Shown piece after piece: positions 44,171 to 55,494 of a stretch of DNA of 64,000 nt; positions within the stretch are counted from its first letter, which is position 1, and the number at the start of each line of letters is the position of its first letter. The notes under the pieces were generated by a model, which was not told the DNA's origin, ran no database searches, and saw only the letters and a list, made by a program, of their open reading frames with translations. This DNA comes from Neoarius graeffei. Lineage: Eukaryota; Chordata; Actinopteri; Siluriformes; Ariidae. The translations under genes and the position numbers were made by a program. The stretch is taken from NCBI RefSeq assembly GCF_027579695.1, contig NC_083576.1:36175260-36239259 (forward strand). The letters are read 5' to 3'.

Positions 44171-45585
44171 AAACTTAACTCCAACCAGACTGTTTCTAGA
44201 CTATCACCAATGTCTTTTCTGTGGTGGAAAGTGACATCTTTATACACATAGACACAAACTCCCCCACCTTGGTGATTTTGATCTTTTCACACAGGAATGT
44301 ATCCAGGGATCACAATCTCTGAATCCATCACCGAATTGTCCAGCCATGATTCTGTAATCCCAGTGACACTGGGATGAGCTTTGGCTGCACGAAGTTTGTC
44401 CACTTTTGGCAGTAGACTATGCACATTCAAGTGGATCATGGTAAGTCCTTTGCTCCTTAGGCAACTGGTCACATTATCACTTACTGCTTGAGGTAAGTCC
44501 ATGGTGTTGAAATCTCGTATTCTATCTTGGTCGGCATGCACAGAGTCCTCAAAAAAACGAATCCGACAGGGGTGGTAAGTAGCATCAGTTACAGTATCAA
44601 ACATCATTATTCCTACCAAGCCTATGATATTCTTTGATCGTGATGTTCATATATTTATGATGAAACCAAAGGTCACAACTGTCACAACACAAAGCTGCTT
44701 GGGAATCGTGAACCTCTTTGTTGCACTCACCACATGGAAAGGCTGTTAAGGGTGGCGAGATGTGGTGAGTTAGGATCCAATAGCAGAACACAAACCAGAA
44801 AATCAAATGAATAAAAAATGATTTAAAGTCCAAAAAGAGTCAACAAACAAAAATAGCAAAATAATCCAGACAACAACGAGGTAGACAAAGTGCTAATATG
44901 AAAAAAAAAACATGAAAAATAGTTCTGACAAAAACTGGAGATAAAAATAACGTAGTGCAAAAAAGCATGAAAAACTGACAAAACTTGAGTGCAAAAAACT
45001 GTGGCTAAGACTAGGCAAAACAGAGAGCAAAAATCCAGGAAGCAAAAAATGGCACAGAACCAACGTGAGAAACAGACAAGACATTCTGGCAAAGTCCCCT
45101 TCTGAGAACGGCCTATTTATACACAGCAGAGCAGACCAGGAAGTGAATGCCGGCAAGATGGAAGTCCCGTCCCGGATCCGGATTGCGCTGAACTGGGAGA
45201 TAGTAAATCTCCAGAGTGGAAGTCCGGGGCAGATCATGACAAAGGCTGGACTGGGGTTCAGTTGAACATCATTTGACATCAGCAGTAGCAGTATCCCCAA
45301 ATAGGTTAGCGCACAAACAGTTTGGTTCATCAGATTTCTTCGGCATTTGTTTACATGATGTCCTCCATTGTTGTTGTTGTGATATCTCACCGGGTCACTC
45401 AGTACACTTCCGGTACATACAAGTGTTGAAATCACCCATTGTTTCAACCATGAAAGCACTATGATTTTATCCTCATGGGCCAAAAACATATCGTAGTTAA
45501 GATCTATATATCCTTGGACATCTGCTTGGGTCTTCCTAATATTTTGATTACTCATAAAACTGTACAAAGTTCTTTCCAAAACCAC
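44115..45585 (-). mobile_element. LINE 5' part: 2A-like motif, PHD finger, endonuclease start
   Basis: On the minus strand, 'LLLLMSNDVQLNPSP' (about 45246-45290) resembles a 2A ribosome-skipping motif with Gly replaced by Ser. Then comes an LTR insertion and 'PCGECNKEV...CCDSCDLWFHHKY', a PHD-like finger with its last Cys lost (44597-44760). The endonuclease start follows: 'MIHLNVHSLLPKVDKLRA', 'GITESWLDNSV' (44287-44619) and '[13 protein letters not shown]' (44032-44247). The rest of the LINE is absent. Confidence 0.78.
44761..45241 (-). mobile_element. Probable Ty3/Gypsy solo LTR inside the PHD-finger LINE
   Basis: Read on the minus strand it begins TGTCATGATCTGCC and ends CTAACTCACCACA, with a TATAAATA box (about 45115-45122). 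The LINE continues on both sides, 2A motif on one and PHD finger on the other. No convincing target duplication is visible, so the boundaries carry some doubt. Confidence 0.7.
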
Positions 45586-45700
45586 AGAGTTCCAATGCCT
45601 TGAAAATAAAAGGATGTTCTACCATGTCAAAAGCTTTATAGCAATCCAGAAAAAGAATAAAGCAATCATCACCATCATCATCGTTGCCTATATCACTTTG
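45577..45700 (-). repeat. L1-like fragment, partial duplicate of 46292-46393
   Basis: 'ccaaaaccacagagttccaatgccttg...' repeats almost identically at 45577-45673 and 46292-46393, same strand. Both encode the L1-like RT block around 'ILFLDFYKAF' on the minus strand. The two copies are about 715 bp apart. Confidence 0.85.
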
Positions 45701-45749
45701 TTAGGTATGGAAAGAGAATAAGCTGGATAAATGCATCTTGATAAACTTT

Positions 45750-47200
45750 CCATTTTGGTTATGTACAGGTGACCAAAAACAGAAAGATCTCTGTTTAACC
45801 ATCTATCTGATCATAATTTGCATTCATCCATTTTGTTCTATATATTCAAAGTATCACTTATTTTAGTATCCTTTAATATATGCACTCCTAAGTACATGAC
45901 TGAGGTTTTGATGGGTATACCATATGCTCCTACAAGGTGGCAGCTATGTACAGCTAGTACGGTAATTCACACTTATTCAAGTTAAATTGTAAACTTGATG
46001 CTTTAGAAAATAAATCTATTCTGTGTAGCCTTTGGAACTTGATCAACCTTTATAAAAAAAAAACAAAGTAGTGTCATCTGCTAGTTGAATTCTTACTATT
46101 TGGTTCTCAAAAATATTTACTTAATGTCTGAGTTTTTTTATAAGAATTGACAGCATTTCCACTACAACTAAAAAGAGTGATGATGAATTTGGACAGTCTC
46201 GTTTTAATTGTAAAACGAGGGGAGGTGCTGCCTGACAAAGATATCGAGCTATTTGTGCCATGGTAAAGGATTTGATTACATTCCTAAAGTTATCTCCAAA
46301 ACCACAGAGTTCCAATGCCTTGAAAATAAAAGGATGTTCTACCATGCCAAAAGCTTTATAGAAATCTAGAAAAAGAATAACGCAATCATCATCAATATAA
46401 TCATTATATTCAAGTAGGTCCAGAACTAGGCGCATATTGTTATCTATTGAGCTACCTCTCATAAAACCTGATTGGGTATTTGAGAGTCGTTTTTTGAGAC
46501 AGTTGGAGAATATGTGCGTTCGTAGCTGTCACGTTGCAGGTACTTACTGATGTAAATCGCAGAGGAGAGCAGGGAGCAAACAGTAACAAAGCCAAATTTT
46601 GAGACGTGAATCATGGTCAAGGACAGGCAAGGGTCGGTCGATCAGTGAAGTGGATAACGTAGACAAGGCAGGAAGAACAAACGAGGAAAAATAGCGAGAA
46701 TCAGAAGAACAGTAGGCAATCAGGATAACAAGGCTCAATATGCACTGGAGAACACAGAACAATACTTCACAGTGAGTGCTTGAGTGAGAGGGGTTTAATT
46801 AGCGTGGTACTGATTAATGATGAACTTCAGCTGTGTTTAATACTCCAGTGACAGAGGGCACTGTGGCTCATGGGTGTTGTAGTCTTGAGTGACCATGTTT
46901 GTAATTTGTTCGGTGTTGTCGTTCTCACTACTGACCCTGACAGTAGCTTGTAATCGTTATTGAGGAGTGTTATTGGTCTCCAATTATCTCATATTTTTGG
47001 ATCTTTACCTGGTTTCATAATAAGAACTATTACACCTTGCATCATAGTTTGTGGAAGTTATACATTTCAGTGTGGGAAATAAGGAATTTTAAGCAGACTG
47101 TCACAGAACAGTCCATCCAAATTTCAGCCTGTCCAAATAACGGGCCAAAGACCTGGAACAATGTGGCCAGGGGCCCAGGAGTTGAAGGGCTTTAGATGCC
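45750..47200 (-). pseudogene. L1-like LINE RT, interrupted by a solo LTR
   Basis: The frame at 46121-46462 reads 'DDDCVILFLDFYKAFGMVEH' and 'ALELCGFGDNFRNVI', then degraded later RT. Upstream, beyond the LTR at 46527-46942, the reading continues into the block before it ('WRPITLLNNDYKL'-like, around 46945-47010). The A-D-D box is not clearly preserved. The left end is ill-defined. Confidence 0.75.
46527..46942 (-). mobile_element. Solo LTR with 5-bp duplication, in L1-like LINE
   Basis: 416 bp, TGTCACGTTG...CCCTGACA on the plus strand, flanked by GTAGC at 46522-46526 and 46943-46947. The L1-like reading rejoins once it is removed. Five-bp duplication and TGTCA ends fit Ty3/Gypsy. Composition suggests the minus-strand orientation, which I infer and cannot prove. 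Confidence 0.88.
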
Positions 47201-48773
47201 TGGAGATGGCTTCTCAGCTATTTTCAGGCACATTTTTGTGTTCTTCAAAGACCAAATTACACTAGACATTAGTTGCTAATTACACTAAAAAATTGAATAT
47301 AATTTACAAGAAAATGTCAGAAGATTCAAGAAAAACATGGCTTTGTACATAATGTGTACAATTGTACACATGAAGTTCCATACACATGAAGTTCCATTGC
47401 ATTTTTCCTTGTGTCTGATGGGGATAAAGTTATACCCAAGGAAACAGTAGTACACACAGGTCAGTTCCATGTCTCAAAAAAAGTATGGGGGGCAAGGATG
47501 TTTCAGTTGGTTACAACTTACTCATATATAGGTACTATAATGATACTCATGAAACATTATGTCAACAATGACTATTTTCTATGCTTTGTTTATAATAAGC
47601 CTATTAGAAGTTTAGTAATTAACAATACAACTATTCTTACGTAATTGAGTTAAAATTTTGAGTACAAGATTCCAAGTAACTTCGTAATAAAATGACTTAA
47701 AATGACTCAGAACTAAACATGGTAATGTCAGTTGGCATTCAGACTAAAATCTGCTGGATGAGAACTTAGAAAATAGAAGAAAATAAAAACTCTATTAAAA
47801 TATAAATCTACATCCTACAAAGCATATGACTATGACTGTTATTCTTATTATGAATGAAAAATGCACATAACATAACCATTTACTGGCAGTTTTGCACTTA
47901 ACACTGTTTCATGTAAGTTTCATTTGCTGTCAGGCCATCTGGGCCAAGGGAGCAGTCTGGAGTCAGGCAATGCAATGCTCTCTGAGCTCCTCAAATGTGA
48001 TCTGTACCTCACAGTCATTACTGAAATCCTCATTTATTTGGGGAATGGATTATTTGATTCTAAAAAAAAAAAAAAGACTTCTGCTGAATCAGAAGAGAAA
48101 TTAGAAGAGTATAAATTACTAAAAAACAGCATGTTTCTTTGGGTCTGAGCATTTATCATCATTAATGATCTGCTTGAATTCTAAATGTTAAGGAAAAGTG
48201 TTCAGCACTTCCTTCCCCATTTCCTTTAGCATCGGGGACACTGGACCATCCTTTACAAAAGGAAAAGAAATAATGCCGTCCCACAATCCATTGCGGCAGC
48301 AACATTTAAAGCGACACACCATCAGTGCTCCATTCACGCAAATAAATAATACAATATAAAATAATTGCATAATCATACAATAATTGGGATTCATGTCGAT
48401 GAATATTAACGAGCAGGAAAGTGAGTGTGAGCAACCGTTCATAATGTGACAATTTTGTTTCTGTTTTGTGACTGGTAGCCTGTATTCCATTTTTATTAAA
48501 ATTCCAACCTTGGTAAGAAAGTAGTATTTTTCACTGTGTTGTCCACATTTATACAGCCTGCATGAAACAACATGGTAAGAACGCACGGGGCGAGGATGCG
48601 CTTTTTGTAGTCCATTGTCGGAACATTGTAGTTTTACATTGGCAGATCCACGTCAATAACATGCGCCCTATTGCATAGCCAAGTGTAAGTGCAGTCCACT
48701 CAGCTCATAGCCTATTCCCCGCTGTAGAGACGAGAGAAGCCATTTGATCGCCATCTTACCACTCGCATCGTGT
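47201..48773. other. No recognised gene or element
   Basis: Mostly AT-rich. The longest frame (minus, 48188-48586, 132 codons) has many Cys but no motif I recognise. A short direct repeat 'catgaagttccat' occurs twice near 47370-47396. A poly-A run lies at 48063-48075. Confidence 0.4.
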
Positions 48774-48777
48774 TATA

Positions 48778-49084
48778 GACCCCTTGCACTGACGTTGCAT
48801 TTAGATTAGCAACCGTTGCTACCCTAGACCTGGGGAACAAGCGAACTTTGTTTACATACTGAAGTCAAGTGAAGATGTCCAATGTGTGTTGCTGTTGTCT
48901 GAAGAAAACTACAGCTAAAAAAGCTCTATTACCGGATTACTTGGCTAATCTTAGTCAGAAAGAAGCAAAGAATAGATATATGCGGAAATTAGAGTTTATT
49001 GGTGGTTATGATCCGTTCAGAAATCCGTAGAAAATTCCTCAAAATTATTGGAGTGACGGTGCAGATTTGTGGCCTAGCATTAGC
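48778..49084 (+). mobile_element. Left end of a TATA-flanked element with first-exon fragment
   Basis: TATA (48774-48777) is followed by GACCCCTTGCACTGACGT, a terminus similar to two other elements (right end of 53242-54253; both ends of 58073-62267). A frame from 48873 reads MSNVCCCCLKKTTAKK, then 'ALLPDYLANLSQKEAKNRYM' and 'FIGGYDPFRNP'. I recall such N-termini in fish transposon proteins with SWIM/YqaJ-like domains. The element is cut by a hAT end at about 49089. Confidence 0.55.
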
Positions 49085-49088
49085 AGTG

Positions 49089-49660
49089 TTGGGAGTAACG
49101 CGTTACAAAAGTAACGAATTACTGTAATGCATTGCTTTTTGCAGTAACGCGGTAATGTGAGGCATTACAGAAAAAATTTGGTAATGTTCTACTCGGTACA
49201 AATGTCAGTAGCGCGCGTTACAATGCATTTTTAACCTGGAATGAAGTGGTGTTTTTTTTTCCTTCATACAAATTCGCTAAAATCACCACGAGATCAGCAG
49301 AGGTGAAACGTCCGCGCAAAATGTTTCACTTCCTTTCCCTTTAAGCTAGTCAGACAGGGGAGAGAAGTGAACCTGCAGCTGATCTAACATCGTAGTCAAA
49401 TGCACTTTGTGTGCTAAACCTAAAGAACTGTCCACTTCCCAAAATAGCACCAGTAATTTAACTAAGCATTTACAGAGGTGCCATAGTAACATGAAGTTAG
49501 CAAGGAAGCAAGCGGAGGATGAGAGTGGCGATAAAATCACAAAAGCAGCCAAAATTAATGTTCTGCCGCTCTGAGACGCTCCTTCAGCCTCAGGAGGTTA
49601 GGAGACTTGTAGCGGAGTATGTTGTTGAAGATATGCTGACAGTTTGTTTACATTTTTGTC
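49089..49660 (+). mobile_element. hAT transposon 5' end with BED zinc finger
   Basis: Starts with CAGTGTTGGGAGTAACGCG, a fish hAT terminus. Downstream the plus strand reads 'VVKCTLCAKPKELSTSQ' and 'STSNLTKHLQRCHSNMK' (49390-49495): C-x2-C and H-x3/4-C/H spacing of a BED finger. After a stop, 'VRRLVAEYVVEDMLT' (49598-49642) is the next conserved block. The element then ends abruptly, so it is truncated. Confidence 0.78.
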
Positions 49661-50479
49661 CTGTATAACTGAGGTTTTTTTCTGGTCGGAAGTCAGACTA
49701 AAGTGATTGAGCTGCCTTTCCTTCGAGGGCTAATATGCCTAAGCACTTCAGTATCATTAAAAGCACTTTGATTTTGTTATTTCTAATTCTGTTTTTCAAA
49801 ATGTGACTGGGTAGCCTCATATAGCTAATAGTCATTGTCTAGCTGTGATTTAAAAGGCTTGTGGGTTTTTTCAGGCCAGTTTTATTGTAGGCTACGATTT
49901 GCCATAATATGTTAATTTTTGTTAAATTTCTGAAATGGAGTCATATCACTTAGGGCTAATCTTTTTTTTTATGAAGCATAAACTATGCTTAATGCTGTAA
50001 ACTTGAAAACAATAAAGGCATAGAAATGCTAATTTTGTATCCTGTCATATCTTTAGACATTACAATACAATACAGTTCAATTAATGTTAATATGAATAGG
50101 CCTAAAGTTACAGTATTTCTATCACAATTTGCCAGACTTTCACCTTTTGTCTATTCTTGCGATGATTGTTCCTTGTATTGTGCCATGAGCCATCACTGTG
50201 GCTATTCTAGTGTTTTTAACCATAAGCCGAGCTCAGTCAGATACCACATCACCTTCCACTGGATGTGTGATGAGCTAATTGAGCGTCTTGAGCTACATTT
50301 AGATTGCCAAATCCATACTTTTGTCTGCAGAACGGAGAAGTGTCCTTGACATTCAGGGCAGCTGCATTCATTCAAAAACTGCATTGTGCAGGAAAAGACA
50401 CCAATCCTCCATGTGTCCAGTTCTAGACCACATCAGATGCAAACAACACAGACAAGGAAGACATGCTGCTCATCAGAAG
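49661..50479. other. No recognised gene
   Basis: AT-rich. The plus-strand frame 50026-50349 (107 codons) has no recognisable motif; it may be degraded P-like transposon sequence because the P-like C-terminus follows directly. Confidence 0.35.
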
Positions 50480-51028
50480 ATAAGATATTGAAGACCGCAG
50501 TCCAAGTGCAGATGATCATGACTACATGGATGTCCCCAACTTCATAGAGCTGTCTCCTGTGATTGATGCAACCATCAAATACATTGCAGGCTATGTAGTT
50601 CAGATGACAAAACGACAAATTATCTGCCCTGAATGTCAAGAAGTATTGACATCTGACAGTATGGATGCCAGTGGTGGTCTCTTGAAGAAGAAAAGTTGAG
50701 GGGAACTTGTCAAGCCATCAACTATGAAGTCAAGGTGTGCCAAATGGCCGAGCAATGCATTCAAAGACCTCCATTCTGCAGTCAATGCTCTTCCTCAGTC
50801 AGTAGGCATCATGTCTGCTTTATCCACCACAGTGTTGCATGACGTTGGATTCCAACCAATATTCATGCAGCTTGCTGGCCACATGTTGGACAGTCCACCA
50901 AGTGCATTGCTGCATGCTACATCAGGATTCGGATGCACCATTTTGCCAAACGCTTCAATGAGAAGATGATTGGACCCACATTCCACAAACAAATAACAAA
51001 ACTTATCTTGCATAGGCATGAATGATTT
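50480..51028 (+). pseudogene. P-element/THAP9-like transposase C-terminus
   Basis: 'VIDATIKYIAGYVVQMTKRQ' (about 50560) with a following C-x2-C ('ICPECQEVL'), then 'GELVKPSTMKSRCAKW' (50700), and after a frameshift 'IRMHHFAKRFNEKMIGPTFH' ending 'LILHRHE-stop' (50930-51028). These blocks match the C-terminal region of P-like transposases as I remember it. No THAP domain or catalytic core was found nearby. Confidence 0.7.
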
Positions 51029-52352
51029 AATTTTCAAATGCATACATCATTCATAATTCTGTTAAGTTGCATTTGTTTGTTATATTGTTTGCCAAGTTGT
51101 ATTTCTCATTGCATTTGTTTACCACATTAAAGGTTATCTCATTTGCTAAACACTGCACGGCCTTAAAAAGAAAAAGCATCAAAATTAAGTCATTTGTCTA
51201 AAATAACAGTGACCAACAAATACTGTTAAGACGTGAGAATGAAGTGAAAATGGCAAATAACATGAGAAAATAACCCTGTTTCAACAACTGCTCTAAATAG
51301 AAAGGAAGTATTGTACAGCCTTTGTGTTTAACAAAAGAAGAAATATACGAAAGAGAAAGATACACTGTATAAGAGAAAAACTGAAATAATCTCCGTAAAA
51401 ATAATTATAGTAGATAGTAAAAGAACTGTTCAAAAAAAAATCAGAAACTGGACTAGAAAAGGGAAAAAACCAATAACAGTGAAGGAGAGCGCTATAAAGA
51501 TATGTAAGGAATGTTGGTAAAGTTGAGAAAATAAGAGAAGGTAATTAAGGGGGGGGGGGGGGGGGAGTCAGGAGATACTTTTCTTGGGGCAAGTTTGATC
51601 GGATACGATGGTTTAACATAAGCCAAATACACAGGATGTGAGCGGTAAGATGGCGGCCAGATAGCTTCATTCTGACGAGCCTATGAGCTCTTCAGATTTT
51701 AAATACAGCTCAGTGGTGCAGTCGGACTCTCTAAGCACCACAGTTGTCTTTTCCTATGTTCTTACCACTGATGCCTACATAAAAGAGATCAGGAAGGATA
51801 CCAGTTATCCTTCACGTCTTCCCTTAACTTCATGACATTTTCTACCGAGGTCAAAGTGGTTAGGAAAGGACATAGGATGGATATTAGAACGCAGCCCTAG
51901 TACGATCTCATTCGGGGTCCTGCTTCGACCTTCACATATTTATTGTATTTGAGTTCCGTTGATCTGCCTTGTAAGCTCAGCTACTCAAGCCGATTGCGTT
52001 TGCTAGGCACGAATAACTAAATCCATTGCAACGTACATCGTATTCACTAAAATAACAATATTGTTCATATAACCTCAAAATATTTTTAGTTAAAACTTTT
52101 ATTTATTTTTTTTAATTCAGGCAATTTTGCATTGCTTCCATTAAGGGGTCCGAGTAGTGTTGCCTCGCGGTGTCATCAAGCCATGTGGTATTAAGGATAG
52201 TTCCAGAAGCATAGCCTACTGCTAGTAAGGTGGAAGTCAGCTGCTCTCAGTGATCGTGTGGTTTAATAGAACTCCATTTAGGATAAATTTTTGTAGCTGC
52301 TTTTTAGGTTTGGCAATAGTGTATCGTTCTAGTGTTTAAAAATTAGGGGAAA
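51029..52352 (+). promoter_or_regulatory. hspa9: hspa9 upstream region, presumed promoter and 5' UTR
   Basis: No coding sequence. A G tract lies at about 51549-51566, and an AAGATGGCGGCC motif (YY1-like) at about 51648-51659. The sequence just before the ATG is AATTAGGGGAAAATG. I cannot place the transcription start. The region 51700-52300 lacks recognisable repeats and is the best promoter candidate by position alone. Confidence 0.4.
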
Positions 52353-52430
52353 ATGTTAAACGTAGCAAAAACAGTTTCGCGAACCCTTTCTCCAAGCTGT
52401 GTTCGAGGTGTACCCTCTTTAGTGAAAAAG
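52353..52430 (+). CDS. hspa9: hspa9 coding exon 1 (mitochondrial targeting peptide)
   Basis: Encodes 26 residues, starting MLNVAKTVSRTLSPS and ending VPSLVKK, rich in Arg, Lys, Ser and hydroxylated residues without acids, as in mitochondrial presequences. It ends in phase 0 at a GTGGGT donor (52431). Assignment comes from the exact phase fit with exons 2 and 3 and from mortalin gene structure, in which the presequence is a separate first exon. Hspa9 is the matrix Hsp70 that drives protein import and folding and aids Fe-S assembly. Confidence 0.88.
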
Positions 52431-53241
52431 GTGGGTTATCTTCTGTAGTTATACGTCACAAATTTGAGATTTCCTTAAAGAAATATTTTTGCCAGATGTC
52501 TTTTGCTACAGTGATGGTTTTTTTTCCAGTATGCTAATGGTAGATTCAGTTGTTTTCTTAATGTTATGTAACCACGTGACAAAGCTAATGTTAGTAATGA
52601 AAGGGAAAAGACGCTTACCTGCGTGTTTGTTTCAAGCTTTTTCGCTGTTAGTATTGCAAATTACCTTTTTTAGTTAGTTTTTTGCAAGTAAATAGCCTGC
52701 CTACCATAGATAGATATTTTTGCTAGCCCAACAAGTTTCTAGATAGAAGACTGACTCGAGAGATGTAATGGCGCAGATATAGCTGTATGTTTGGGTTTCT
52801 CTCCAGCGTGTAGTCAGTGGGTATTTATTTATTGTTTTATATAGTATCCATAATTCCAGTGTGTGATTATGAAAAACACTAAGTTTTTTAATGGGTCTTG
52901 AACCGAAGTGGGTCCCACTTTTGAGTATGTAGCCAATTACAGCCAATAAGTTTTAGCTTTTCATATTGTTCAATCATCTTGGAGTAATATTATGGCTAAG
53001 AGCAGCAATTTTCAGTATCAAGGGTGTATTTATTTATTTATTTATTTTTGGCCAGGTACGTTCTCTCATGCAATGATTTTGCTTTGGTGATACTGTAAAG
53101 AAAGACAAAAGTAGTTCTATAAAGAGTTAACAAGTAAGAATCTGAAATATACAAATTTGAAAAGTAGACATATTTAAGGGGTATGTGCATGGGTTGTTTT
53201 GAAGTCCAAGCTGTACAGTATGTCCCAGAATGTGCAAAATG
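52431..53241 (+). other. hspa9: hspa9 intron 1, unique part
   Basis: Begins at the GTGGGT donor. It includes a TTTA run near 53027-53047. No coding or other element recognised. Confidence 0.6.
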
Positions 53242-54253
53242 GAGCACTTGCATGTGACGTCACAGCCGATCCAGATTGTGACAGACGCCATCTTGTCGGT
53301 CAAACGCCATATTCCGCCTTCTACTTCTGGTTCTACTTCTGCTTTTACTTCTACCTTTTCTTCTGGAAAACCCTACTGTATACAATTCTACTACAACGGC
53401 TGCGGCTACAAGCTCTCGCTACCTGTGCACGTTTTTTATGTTTTTTGTGTGTATTTTTGCGTGTTGTTCGTCTGTACCGGACTTCAATATCCACTACAAC
53501 CGTATGGACTTACTGGACATTGGTTTCCAGCAGAAAATGACGGTTTGTAGCGATTTCCATCGCATGCACAACATTCCGGACGAGATAGCGAGACCAGCGG
53601 GGTCTCCGTGGATTGTTATCGGAAGCAAAGCGAAGGAGGAGGCGGCGCCGGGAGTGGAAGCAAAAGCGAGGCTGCAGAGCCGGCCTGTTGACTAAGCTCA
53701 GAAAACAGCCACTCAAACCTCCACTGCTAAGCCTCTACCTCTCCAACGCCAGATCCATGTAAACAAGACGGACGATTTGGAATTACAGCTGGAATTACCT
53801 TATTCTATTCTATAATCGGCTGGTCAGTGCTGTACTCAATACTTAAGTGACTTACCTGTTCAATGAGGATTCTTGTTTACAAGATGCCACATCTGAGTCG
53901 CTGACAAATCCTGAATTTCTGTAAAGATAACTGTGCAGAGATTTATAAGCACGCACTGCTTCACCACTGAACAGCGAGGGAAAGTTAATGAGGTAATTAT
54001 ACACGTCCGGGTATTCCGCTGGCAGTTCAAAATCCGGTCGTGAAAATTCCGTCCGGTAAGCCATAAGGGTCACAAATCTGTAGATCGTTTATTTTAGACA
54101 TATATCTAGTTATCTGCTCATTAGAAAAATGAGCCGTGTAGTCCGTCGGTTGAAATTGATCCATTCTGTACACGAGTGCAGCAGTATTCAGCTGTGTTTT
54201 TGACCGACAAGATGGCGGTTGTGTACTTTCCAGTCACGTGACTGCAAGATCTC
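53242..54253 (-). mobile_element. DNA transposon in hspa9 intron 1 with one exon and splice donor
   Basis: Both ends share CGCCATCTTGTCGGTCAAA (19 bp, inverted) within imperfect inverted repeats beginning GAG-C/A-TCTTGCA. TATA follows the right end (54254-54257); the left duplication is lost. The minus strand carries an N-terminal exon: 'MDQFQPTDYTAHFSNEQIT' (from about 54162), then after a frameshift 'LPAEYPDVYNYLINF' and 'SLHSYLYRNSGFVSD', ending at a clean CAG|GTAAGT donor (about 53855). It resembles the fragment at 48873. No later exon follows. Confidence 0.72.
53290..53795 (+). pseudogene. LINE 5' end fragment within the intron 1 transposon
   Basis: On the plus strand, 'MDLLDIGFQQKMTVCSDFHR' begins at about 53500. 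It is followed by 'ARPAGSPWIVIGS' and, in another frame, an Arg/Lys-rich run and 'LPSLYLSNARSM' (about 53727-53762), the start of a LINE endonuclease as I know it from fish LINEs. It stops at about 53795 with the rest absent. Confidence 0.6.
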
Positions 54254-54415
54254 TATAGGCCACAGGATGAAGCTGAAGAGTCATGACATGAATGTAAGAG
54301 AAGATGGGAATATGTGCAATGGGTTAAATAACTAGCCAAGCTGTACAGTGTGTGTGTGCTGGAATGTGTAATAAATTTCACAGAATGACGTGACTTCATA
54401 TGACTGTTTTCTTAG

Positions 54416-54474
54416 GGTTGCTGGAATTGGTTGAAGGAACATGCTGTTCAGACTGCATCCAGGCGTGAATATGC
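54416..54474 (+). CDS. hspa9: hspa9 coding exon 2
   Basis: 59 bp between a TTCTTAG acceptor and a GTGAGT donor, encoding [20 protein letters not shown] with the last codon split (GC | C). The 'WN...SRR-Y-A' pattern is as in vertebrate mortalins just upstream of the ATPase domain. Together with exon 1 it completes the presequence region of about 45 residues. Confidence 0.9.
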
Positions 54475-54581
54475 GTGAGTGAAGTGCAACAGTTATCAAA
54501 AGGCGTTGAAAACGTGTACACTCTGCAGTCTTTAATTCACTTGCATATTTTTCATCCTGTGGTGTTGAATGGGTGTTCTAG

Positions 54582-54669
54582 CTCAGAAGCAATCAAAGGA
54601 TCAGTGATTGGAATTGACCTGGGGACCACAAATTCTTGTGTGGCTGTCATGGATGGTAAACAAGCAAAG
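54582..54669 (+). CDS. hspa9: hspa9 coding exon 3 (start of ATPase domain)
   Basis: 88 bp from a GTTCTAG acceptor to a GTCAGA donor. It reads [20 protein letters not shown] then AVMDGKQAK. '[14 protein letters not shown]' is the phosphate-1 nucleotide-binding loop of Hsp70s, and the SEAIKG lead-in is diagnostic for the mitochondrial form. Intron 2 before it is only 107 bp. The following exons are not in the window. Confidence 0.95.
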
Positions 54670-55494
54670 GTCAGATGCCTCTTCTTTTTCACTAATAGTT
54701 ATTTTTAATGGCTTATATATTTTCTCACAAATTATTTGGACCGTTTAAACATGTTTTTGTCAGTGACTTTTCATGAGAAGGGCTGATGGTTCAGGAATTC
54801 TACAGCATATGTAGGAAGAGGAGTATATTAAACTGCTCTAGAGCAGTTTTTTCCTGCACACATTTTAAGTGTTGTAGCTACTTGTGTGGGATTCTTCTAA
54901 CTGGTGACTTCTTTATAGGTACAGTGGCTTTTAATTATTGATACAATATTGCAGTTTTGTCATAAACTGCTGATAACTGCAGTGATGGCTGTGAATGTGC
55001 CCCCCTCTTTACTTGACTGTCAGGCAATTGTTAGGAAGATCTGTCTGTGATGTCAGTAGGCCTGATTGATATGAGGGAAATCTGCAATAATACTGGTCAA
55101 TATTGCAATGACTATGACTTGCGATTTAAAAAAAAATAATAATCATAAAATGAAGTGCACTATCCAATTTCCATATCTTTCTGCTTTAATAGGTATGTTG
55201 CTAACATAGACATTGAGCATTGAATAGTACAGTAACTTTTCATTACTTTATTCAAAATGTTATGAATGTTTGGTGAGTAATAATGCACAAAATTTAAAAT
55301 TCCATGTGATGGTATTTTTAAGACTGCAAAAGTTAACATTGTCTGAATGTGCATCTAAGGGTAACATTTCGTACATGTTTTTAATTATTGAATTATGGAT
55401 TAATCTTGTTAATTTTGAACTTGCCAGTCAGATAGGCTTGCATCTATGAAAACTGTTCCAAAAGTTTGAACTCGCGAAGTTCTTTAATGGAGAA
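54670..55494 (+). other. hspa9: hspa9 intron 3, first part
   Basis: AT-rich intronic sequence with no recognisable element or exon. A search by eye for the next Hsp70 block (the TTPSVVAF-type segment) found nothing here or later in the window. Confidence 0.6.

Noticed and set aside
48188..48586. 132-codon Cys-containing frame
   Set aside because: No C-x2-C or zinc-finger spacing, no homologue recognised and no splice or promoter signals supporting it.
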